Below are positions 1 to 5,104 of a stretch of DNA of 5,104 nucleotides, piece by piece. The notes beneath the pieces are model-generated. The model searched no databases. It was given only the letters and a program-made list of their open reading frames with translations, and was not told the origin of the DNA. Position 1 is the first letter of the stretch, and every line of letters begins with the position of its first letter. This DNA is from Candidatus Bipolaricaulota bacterium (GTDB taxonomy: Bacteria; Bipolaricaulota; Bipolaricaulia; RBG-16-55-9; DRXL01), in assembly GCA_023512665.1 (NCBI GenBank), contig JAILZC010000093.1:1-5104 (forward strand), given 5' to 3'. Made by a program: the position numbers and the translations under genes.

Positions 1-14
1 GCTCTAAAAAAATT

Positions 15-90
<76 letters not shown>

Positions 91-103
91 ACGAGACGCT
101 CTT

Positions 104-132
104 ATCATAGCAAAGTTGGCCAGGACTGTCAA
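104..132 (-). promoter_or_regulatory. Sigma-70 type promoter of tRNA-Ala
   Basis: Read on the reverse strand this is TTGACA (132-127), a 17-nt spacer, then TATGAT (109-104). The -35 is perfect, the -10 matches five of six positions, and the spacing is ideal. The predicted start is near position 97, about 7 nt upstream of the mature tRNA. A strong promoter is expected for a stable RNA gene. Confidence 0.85.
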
Positions 133-181
133 ACCCTTCCCCCTACTTGCACAATAAACTGAGAACTTGTAACTTAGAATT

Positions 182-877
182 GTGACCCATGAGCTGGAAG
201 TGCTCCTTGAGCTGAATAGGCACGATGCGACCATCCGCGACCAGGCCCTCAAGATCGAAGGGCTCCGGCGGCGCCGCGCTTCTCTTGTTGAAGCCATCGC
301 ACGCGAGCACGCCGAGTTTTCTACGAAAAAGAGAGAGTTCGAGGAGCTCCAGCGTCACAGCCGTGAGAAGTCCCGCGAAGTTGATGACTTGGACGCGCAA
401 ATTCGTGCCGACCAAGAGAAACTACGCACAGGCTTGCTCAGCTACAAAGAGATGGACGCGTTGAGGGTGCGCGTGGAGCACTCCCGCGCCCGCATGGATC
501 AATTAGAAGACGAGGCCATCGCTCTTATCAATAAAGTCGAGGAGCAGGCCCCGCTCATCCGCAAGGTCGAAGAAGACTTTCTCAAATGGAAGGCCAAGAT
601 AGACCAAGAGATCGCGCAGATAGATCAAGAGATCGCCGCGCACACCCGCGAGGTCGAGCAGTTGCAGCAGGAGCGGGCACAGCGCGCCGCCGCCGTAGAC
701 CCTAAGCTCTTACGCCACTATGAAGAGCTGCGCGGCCGCTATGAAGACCCCATAGCCTTTGTGCGCCATGGCGTCTGTTCGGGGTGCAACCTGCGCGTCA
801 GCGAGATCACCGTGGAGCGCGTCCGCCAAGAGATCGTCACGTGTGAGAACTGCTCGCGCCTGCTCTATGTGAAGTAA
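182..877 (+). CDS. Coiled-coil protein with C-terminal C4 zinc ribbon (COG1579 / zf-RING_7 type)
   Basis: This 231-aa protein is predicted to be cytoplasmic. Residues about 5-175 are almost entirely charged heptads forming a long coiled-coil hairpin, including the back-to-back heptads IDQEIAQ and IDQEIAA at 140-153. Residues about 173-190 (VDPKLLRHYEELRGR) are the typical link to a C-terminal four-cysteine zinc ribbon with C199, C202, C221 and C224 and a terminal CSRLLYV. Length and architecture match the COG1579 family of predicted nucleic-acid-binding proteins, whose function is poorly defined; a role in RNA or DNA handling is only inferred. The GTG at 182 follows an in-frame stop at 170-172 and keeps the conserved LEVLLEL start. 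No SD is visible, so the GTG at 200 or leaderless translation are alternatives. The TPM-domain gene follows after 3 nt, suggesting co-transcription. Confidence 0.85.
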   Translation: MTHELEVLLELNRHDATIRDQALKIEGLRRRRASLVEAIAREHAEFSTKKREFEELQRHSREKSREVDDLDAQIRADQEKLRTGLLSYKEMDALRVRVEHSRARMDQLEDEAIALINKVEEQAPLIRKVEEDFLKWKAKIDQEIAQIDQEIAAHTREVEQLQQERAQRAAAVDPKLLRHYEELRGRYEDPIAFVRHGVCSGCNLRVSEITVERVRQEIVTCENCSRLLYVK

Positions 878-880
878 ACT

Positions 881-1582
881 ATGCGTGCTGTCAAAGTACT
901 TGTCGCACTGCTCTGGGTGGGAGCATCGCTGGTCTGCGCCCAGGAGGGCGAAGAGATCGTGCTGCCGCGCCAGATGGGCACGATCAACGATTACGCGGCG
1001 GTGTTGGGGAGCGCCCGCGCCGACCTCGAAGCCCAACTGGAGACGATCAAGCAGAACTTCAACGTCCAATTGGTGATTCTGGCGACGATCTACGACCCGT
1101 TCGATGACGCTGCGGTCTATACCCAACGAATTTGGGAGTCATGGAAGCTGGGGAGGCGCACAGCTTTGTTAGTGTTTGTGAAGGAGCAAACACAGAAGCG
1201 GTGGGAATTTGAGCTGCGCTTAGGTGAGGAGATCCGAGAACTCTTTCGCCCGGAGCATCTGGAGCGCGTGGAGCGAGGGCTGCAGCACCACCTGGAGCGC
1301 CAGCGCATTAAGACGGCTCTTGAAGAATCGGTCAAAGCCCTCCACGCGATGCTGGAGGGCAGCTATGGACAGCCTCCCCCTAGCGTGCCTACGGGCTTTC
1401 AACTCTCGTGGGTGGCGATTGTTCTAGGGGGGCTGATCGGGCTAGGGGGAATAGCCCTGGGGGTGCGGGCTTTTTTTAGGAATCGCTGTCCGCGCTGCGG
1501 CGCCCGCTTGCGTCACTATCGCTCCACGGGTCGCCGCAGCGCCCAGTACCGGAGTTGCCCCTACTGCGGCTACGCCCGTTAG
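881..1582 (+). CDS. TPM-domain (YgcG/Psb32-like) exported membrane protein with C-terminal zinc ribbon
   Basis: This protein has 233 aa. Residues 1-20 form a signal peptide (MRAVKVLVALLWVGASLVCA) with a plausible type I cleavage site after VCA. Residues about 32-160 resemble the TPM fold (PF04536): a start like NDYAAVLGSARADLEAQL, the strand NVQLVILATI, the WESWKLGRRTALLVFV segment and a final helix KTALEESVKALHAML. A proline-rich linker leads to one membrane helix (about 176-199), then an arginine-rich zinc ribbon with C203, C206, C226 and C229. The positive-inside rule suggests an extracytoplasmic TPM domain and a cytoplasmic ribbon. TPM proteins have been linked to phosphatase activity and photosystem or membrane-protein maintenance, but the function here is unknown. 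The ATG follows a weak GAAG SD at 871-874 and starts 3 nt after the upstream gene's stop. Confidence 0.8.
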   Translation: MRAVKVLVALLWVGASLVCAQEGEEIVLPRQMGTINDYAAVLGSARADLEAQLETIKQNFNVQLVILATIYDPFDDAAVYTQRIWESWKLGRRTALLVFVKEQTQKRWEFELRLGEEIRELFRPEHLERVERGLQHHLERQRIKTALEESVKALHAMLEGSYGQPPPSVPTGFQLSWVAIVLGGLIGLGGIALGVRAFFRNRCPRCGARLRHYRSTGRRSAQYRSCPYCGYAR

Positions 1583-1839
1583 TTCAAGCTCGCGTTCAGC
1601 CCAAGGGATGTCTTCTTCTCCGGTTCGTCTTGGTTGTTGAGTTTGATGACCAGGGAGAGGCTTAATCTGTTCCCCTCGGCCTGGAGCCGCGCGCGCAGCT
1701 CGCGGTTGTGCGCCAAAAGCTGCACGAGGTCGTTCGCCAGCAGCTGGGCCGCGGCGTGAATGTACGAAAGGTCTTTGCCGTTTCCCAAATCCTGCCATTC
1801 CTCAATGGTGCCCACCAAGCGGGCCTCTGCTTCTGCCAT
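1579..1839 (-). CDS. Small hypothetical protein, predicted helical
   Basis: This 86-aa protein is not recognised as a known family. Residues about 1-55 look helical and amphipathic, with IEEWQDLGNGKDLSYIHAAAQ leading into a leucine-rich stretch (AAQLLANDLVQLLAHNRELRARLQ, about 30-53) that could form a short coiled coil. A beta-like segment (RLSLSLVIKLN, about 58-68) and a polar Asn/Lys-rich tail follow. There is no signal peptide, membrane helix or cysteine. The gene is supported by an AAGGAGG SD 9 nt before the ATG. It converges on the TPM gene: its TAA and that gene's TAG overlap in the plus-strand string TTAG. It diverges from rnpB across a 93-bp gap. It could be a small scaffold or regulator, but nothing in the sequence shows this. 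Confidence 0.65.
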   Translation of the reverse strand: MAEAEARLVGTIEEWQDLGNGKDLSYIHAAAQLLANDLVQLLAHNRELRARLQAEGNRLSLSLVIKLNNQDEPEKKTSLGLNASLN

Positions 1840-1848
1840 AGATGCCAG

Positions 1849-1855
1849 CCTCCTT
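1849..1855 (-). promoter_or_regulatory. Strong ribosome binding site of the 86-aa gene
   Basis: The reverse strand reads AAGGAGG, a full anti-16S match, 9 nt before the ATG at 1839. It fixes the start and is the main reason for treating this short unrecognised frame as a real gene. Confidence 0.8.
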
Positions 1856-1898
1856 GCTGTGCTGAGACCTATCCTACGCGTGAGAGGGACAGAAGACT

Positions 1899-1926
1899 AT
1901 GACGGGCATTACATTCATGGTATAAT
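1899..1926 (+). promoter_or_regulatory. Extended -10 promoter of rnpB
   Basis: A perfect TATAAT lies at 1921-1926 and is preceded by TGG at 1918-1920, giving an extended -10 (TGn-TATAAT). A partial -35, ATGACG (1899-1904, four of six matches to TTGACA), sits 16 nt upstream. The predicted transcription start near 1933 coincides with the 5' end expected for the RNase P RNA from its P1 helix, so the two assignments support each other. Confidence 0.85.
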
Positions 1927-1932
1927 AAAACA

Positions 1933-2371
1933 GTGAAGAGGAGCAGAGGGCCGCGCCAGCAAGCTCCGCTTGACCTTCATCTTCGCCGGCTGCAAGCCGG
2001 CGAAGGTGTATGGTCCAGGCGAAGCCTGGTGAGGAAAGTCCGGACTCCGCAGGGCAGGCCGCTCGTCAAGGGTGCTGCGCACCAGCACGCCAAGGCGAGA
2101 AAGAGCGATCTTTGGAAAGTGCCACAGAGAAGAGACCGCCTAAGGCCCTCCCCAGGCTTTGCCTGGGGAGGGCCCGGCAAGGGTGAAACGGTGGGGTAAG
2201 AGCCCACCGCCCCGCTCGCGAGAGTCGGGGGCACGGCAAACCCCGGCCGGAGCAAGACCAAGTAAGGGCGCGAGTGGCCCGCTCGATGCGCCCGGGTAGG
2301 TCGCCTAGAGAGATGGCCCTCACCGGCTCCGCGAGGAGCCGGCACAGAATCCGGCTTATGCTCCTCTGCTC
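1933..2371 (+). ncRNA. rnpB: RNase P RNA, bacterial class A
   Basis: This is the catalytic RNA of RNase P, which cleaves 5' leaders from pre-tRNAs. Conserved blocks are present in order: GAGGAAAGTCCGGACTCC (2031-2048), AAAGTGCCACAGAGA (2117-2131), GGGTGAAACGGTGGGGTAAG (2181-2200), GGAGCAAGACCAAGTA (2250-2265), GGGTAGG (2294-2300) and ACAGAATCCGGCTTAT (2344-2359). P1 pairs AGAGGAGC (1937-1944) with GCTCCTCT (2360-2367). P3 includes a 10-bp stem (1981-1990/1996-2005). The P12 position holds a perfect 14-bp stem (2144-2157/2161-2174). P15 pairs GGGCGC with GCGCCC (2266-2271/2288-2293). P18 is CCGGCTCC/GGAGCCGG capped by a GCGA tetraloop (2323-2342). The 5' end follows from the promoter and P1; the 3' end is approximate. 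hypE converges, with its stop 17 nt beyond. No T-run terminator is seen. Open frames inside this span are not genes. Confidence 0.97.
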
Positions 2372-2387
2372 AATTCTTTGTCGCCCT

Positions 2388-3503
2388 TCAGCAAATTCGG
2401 GGGAGCTGCTCCCCGCTGAGCATATCTAAGATTCTCTGGGCGCCGATACGGCTCGTGAGGGTCACAAGGCCCCGCGGCTCTGCGGAGACTTGACCGATGA
2501 ACGTGGCCTCGGGGGCAAAAGTCTTTAAAATCTCTAAAGCGCGCCCAGCGTCCTTCGGTGCGATGAATACTATAAAACGCCCTTCGTTGGCGACGTAGAG
2601 GGGATCGAGCCCTAAGATTTCGCACGCTCCCTGCACGTCTTCGCGAACAGGGACGGCGCTCTCGTCTATGGTGATGTGTACTTGAGCTGTCTGGGCGATC
2701 TCGTTGAGGGTGCTGGCGAGTCCTCCGCGCGTCAGATCTCGCAAACAGTGAATCTCAATCCCAGCTTCGATCAGCTTGAGCACAACTTCAGCGAGCGGGG
2801 CGCAGTCGCTCTCGATGGCGCTCTCGAAAGAGAGCCCCTCGCGCACGGCCATGATCGCGATCCCGTGCCGGCCTACGTCTCCGTTCAGTAAGATGAGATC
2901 TCCTGGGCGGACGCTTTTAGGGGAGATCGCTAAACTATGCTCGATGATCCCGATCCCTGCGGTGTTAATGAAGACCCAATCGCCCTTGCCCTTGTCAACG
3001 ACTTTCGTATCCCCGGTGACGATCTGCACCTGAGCTTTGTGGGCGGCTTCGCGCATGGATTGGACGATCTTCCAGAGGGTCTCCATGGGGAGCCCTTCTT
3101 CCAAGATGAAGCCCGCGCTTAAGAAGAGCGGGCGGGCGCCGCACATCGCTAAATCATTGACGGTTCCGTAGACGGCGAGCTTGCCGATATCGCCGCCGGG
3201 GAAGAAGAGCGGGCGCACGACATAAGAGTCAGTTGTGAACGCGACTCTGACCTCTCCCCCGACCCCTCCCCGACGCGGGGAGGGGGGCTCCCCCTTCCCG
3301 CTCCGGGAATGGGGGCGGGGGGTTAGGTCTAGGACCGCGCCATCATGGCGCTCGTTGAGATACTCGTTCGCAAACGCTGCGCCAAAGATCTTCTCAATGA
3401 GCTGGTGCATCAACTTGCCGCCGCCCCCGTGGGCTAACAGAATCTGAGGGTACTGCGAGATGGGGATGGGGCAGCTCAGGGTGAATTCGTCTTGTCTTGC
3501 CAT
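2388..3503 (-). CDS. hypE: Hydrogenase maturation protein HypE (carbamoyl dehydratase)
   Basis: HypE uses ATP to dehydrate a carbamoyl group on its C-terminal cysteine to thiocyanate, the cyanide donor for the Fe(CN)2CO site of [NiFe]-hydrogenases. This 371-aa protein is complete: [10 protein letters not shown] (23-32), [19 protein letters not shown] (90-108), [13 protein letters not shown] (113-125), VTGDTKVV (162-169), [11 protein letters not shown] (254-264), ANEGRF (305-310) and the terminal LPRIC, with C371 as the acceptor. It most resembles E. coli HypE outside residues 59-85, an extra Pro/Gly/Arg-rich segment encoded by the palindromic repeat at 3249-3329. The ATG at 3503 has AAGGAGG 10 nt upstream. 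The frame stays open upstream to 3620, but that part overlaps the toxin gene and lacks HypE character. The first 28 nt overlap the toxin's 3' end. It probably acts with HypD, HypC and HypF, the last two not in this window. Confidence 0.96.
   Translation of the reverse strand: MARQDEFTLSCPIPISQYPQILLAHGGGGKLMHQLIEKIFGAAFANEYLNERHDGAVLDLTPRPHSRSGKGEPPSPRRGGVGGEVRVAFTTDSYVVRPLFFPGGDIGKLAVYGTVNDLAMCGARPLFLSAGFILEEGLPMETLWKIVQSMREAAHKAQVQIVTGDTKVVDKGKGDWVFINTAGIGIIEHSLAISPKSVRPGDLILLNGDVGRHGIAIMAVREGLSFESAIESDCAPLAEVVLKLIEAGIEIHCLRDLTRGGLASTLNEIAQTAQVHITIDESAVPVREDVQGACEILGLDPLYVANEGRFIVFIAPKDAGRALEILKTFAPEATFIGQVSAEPRGLVTLTSRIGAQRILDMLSGEQLPRIC
3249..3329. repeat. 81-bp GC-rich palindromic (MITE-like) element inside hypE
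   Basis: Imperfect terminal inverted repeats bound the element: GACCTCTCCCCCGACCCC at the left, and GACCTAACCCCCCGCCCCC as the complement of the right end. Between them are two hairpins. Stem A, CCCCTCCCCG/CGGGGAGGGG (3263-3272/3276-3285), has a 3-nt loop. Stem B, CCCCCTTCCCG/CGGGAA-T-GGGGG (3290-3300/3304-3315), has a 3-nt loop and one bulged T. The whole could fold as a three-way junction. The element is exactly 27 codons and begins and ends on hypE codon boundaries. It resembles, from memory, the dispersed C-rich/G-rich palindromes found in several bacterial genomes that encode PSPRRG-like peptides; that similarity was not searched. No transposase or clear target duplication is visible. 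Confidence 0.75.
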
Positions 3504-3880
3504 GTCAACGCTCCCTCCTTTTTCGTGTTGAGCTGCCACAGACGGAGCCCTGTATGCGTAGCTAAGAGCACTTTTCCTAGGCGCTTTGATGTAGTATTCA
3601 GTGCAGGGTGGCGTAAGCAACGTCGAATGAAACTAGCGGCTTCATAAGGGCCTACGGCGAGACAGACTATGCTATAGTTTGCATGGCACAGCTCACGACG
3701 ATAGAAACCTAAATCACGCGTGAAGAGAGTCACGCGAGGCAAGCGATGGAGGAGCGAAATGATCTCTTCATCGTTCATTCCAGATCGTCCTAGGTCTACT
3801 CCTATTTGGCGCACACGGATACGCCATCCTTGCAGCAAGCGGCGTTGACTCTCTGAGATGTTTTCATCAAGAAGATTCAT
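3476..3880 (-). CDS. Putative PIN-like (DUF5615 / Mut7-C type) ribonuclease toxin
   Basis: This 134-aa protein begins MNLLDENIS, the typical first strand of DUF5615/Mut7-C PIN-like proteins, with candidate metal-binding acids D5 and E6. Further acidic candidates are D37/E38/E39 (SGMNDEEII) and D56 (LFTRDLGFY), after the strand RVTLFT. The order and spacing fit a PIN-like nuclease core of about 90-100 residues; the tail from about 95 may be native or partly run-on. Such proteins paired with a DUF433 partner are regarded as VapBC-like toxin-antitoxin modules that act on RNA; activity here is inferred. Its ATG shares one base with the antitoxin stop (TAATG), and no good SD precedes it, so translational coupling is likely. 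Its 3' end overlaps hypE by 28 nt and carries hypE's SD. A non-toxic PIN-like protein is an alternative. Confidence 0.75.
   Translation of the reverse strand: MNLLDENISESQRRLLQGWRIRVRQIGVDLGRSGMNDEEIISLLHRLPRVTLFTRDLGFYRRELCHANYSIVCLAVGPYEAASFIRRCLRHPALNTTSKRLGKVLLATHTGLRLWQLNTKKEGALTWQDKTNSP
3514..3520 (-). promoter_or_regulatory. Ribosome binding site of hypE
   Basis: The reverse strand reads AAGGAGG 10 nt before the ATG at 3503. It lies inside the toxin coding region, where AAA AAG GAG encodes KKE. It selects 3503 over upstream in-frame starts and allows hypE translation independent of, or re-initiated after, the toxin. Confidence 0.75.
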
Positions 3881-4125
3881 TACTTAGCTGATACAAGCTG
3901 GGAGGCATGGAGAGCGAGAGCTTCTTGGGCTAGGCGAACAGCTTCAGCTATGGCCTGCTTTGTCAGCGCGCCATGCCATTCTTCGATAATAGCTTCCCAG
4001 GACATGCCCGAGGCCAGCTGTTCCAGTACATCAGCAACAAGAATGCGCGTGCCGCGGAAGACGGGCTGCCCGTGGCATATCGCAGGGTCAGCGACAATAT
4101 AACTACCGAGAGCCTTGCTCGCCAT
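3880..4125 (-). CDS. DUF433-family putative antitoxin
   Basis: This 81-aa protein matches the DUF433 pattern nearly end to end: YIVADPAICHGQPVFRGTRI (9-28), VADVLEQLASGMSWEAIIEEW (30-50), then LTKQAIAEAVRLAQEAL (54-70). DUF433 proteins form compact helix-turn-helix-like domains and commonly sit immediately upstream of DUF5615/PIN-like toxins, neutralising them and possibly autoregulating the pair (VapB45-like). I prefer the ATG at 4125 because AGGTG (4132-4136) lies 6 nt upstream. The ATG at 4131 and GTG at 4134 are also in frame and would add 2-3 residues. The gene begins about 31 nt after the hypD stop and ends TAATG with the toxin start. It probably shares the hypD transcript; no separate promoter is evident in the short gap. 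Confidence 0.85.
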   Translation of the reverse strand: MASKALGSYIVADPAICHGQPVFRGTRILVADVLEQLASGMSWEAIIEEWHGALTKQAIAEAVRLAQEALALHASQLVSAK

Positions 4126-4156
4126 GAGCATCACCTGTAGTGATTGTACGCCCTTC

Positions 4157-5104
<948 letters not shown>

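Noticed and set aside
147..180. TTGCAC with TAACTT or TAGAAT as a promoter for the gene at 182
   Set aside because: The better -10 (TAGAAT) has no -35 at usable spacing, and the better-spaced TAACTT is a poor match. It is too weak to annotate as a promoter.
710..1126. 138-codon minus-strand frame antisense to the first two genes
   Set aside because: It lies across two well-supported plus-strand genes, has no SD and shows no recognisable domain.
1933..2345. Open frames on both strands within rnpB
   Set aside because: The span is explained fully by conserved RNase P RNA blocks and helices. The frames have no SD or recognisable protein character.
2400..2414. GGGGAG-CTG-CTCCCC hairpin near the rnpB/hypE junction as a terminator
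   Set aside because: It lies in hypE's last codons and is not followed by a T-run on the plus strand, so it does not look like an intrinsic terminator for rnpB. On the minus strand only a short T-containing stretch follows.
3235..3447. Plus-strand frame encoding a [14 protein letters not shown] peptide
   Set aside because: It is antisense to hypE and driven by the palindromic repeat, a common source of spurious predicted proteins.
3504..3620. 39-codon N-terminal extension of HypE
   Set aside because: It is open by chance over the toxin gene. HypE similarity and the SD both place the start at 3503.

Overview
The window is bacterial. It carries a class A RNase P RNA, a tRNA with an encoded CCA end, sigma-70 type promoters and strong Shine-Dalgarno (SD) sites. 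Base composition is moderately GC-rich. The genes present (hydrogenase maturation, RNase P RNA, a COG1579-type coiled-coil zinc-ribbon protein) occur in many phyla. I cannot place the organism from this sequence. An uncultivated, possibly thermophilic or anaerobic hydrogenase-bearing lineage is only a guess.

Layout. Positions 15-90 (minus) hold tRNA-Ala(GGC), read from a near-consensus promoter at 104-132. Diverging from it on the plus strand is a compact pair: a coiled-coil zinc-ribbon protein (182-877) and, 3 nt later, a secreted or membrane-anchored TPM-domain protein ending in a second zinc ribbon (881-1582). A small minus-strand gene of unknown function (1579-1839) converges on this pair and the stop codons overlap. 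From 1933 to about 2371 (plus) lies rnpB, the RNase P RNA, with its own extended -10 promoter at 1899-1926. From 2388 to the right edge everything is on the minus strand. In transcription order it reads hypD (N-terminus outside the window), a DUF433-type antitoxin, a DUF5615/PIN-like toxin, then hypE.

How the genes work together. HypD and HypE are two of the core enzymes that build the Fe(CN)2CO group of [NiFe]-hydrogenases. HypE makes the cyanide donor on its C-terminal cysteine, and HypD carries the iron while the ligands are attached. The two genes are usually neighbours. Here a toxin-antitoxin-like pair sits between them on the same strand, with tight or overlapping junctions, so all four may be one transcript. 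tRNA-Ala and rnpB are functionally related (RNase P matures tRNA 5' ends) but are separate units.

Most notable. An 81-bp GC-rich palindromic element (3249-3329) lies in frame inside hypE and adds 27 residues to HypE without breaking it. Also notable are the toxin-antitoxin module splitting hypD from hypE, and an abrupt GC step within hypD near position 4800 (about 52% to about 72%). I found no CRISPR array, transposase, integrase or phage gene. I see no convincing wholly new multi-gene system. No stretch over 300 bases lacks a gene.
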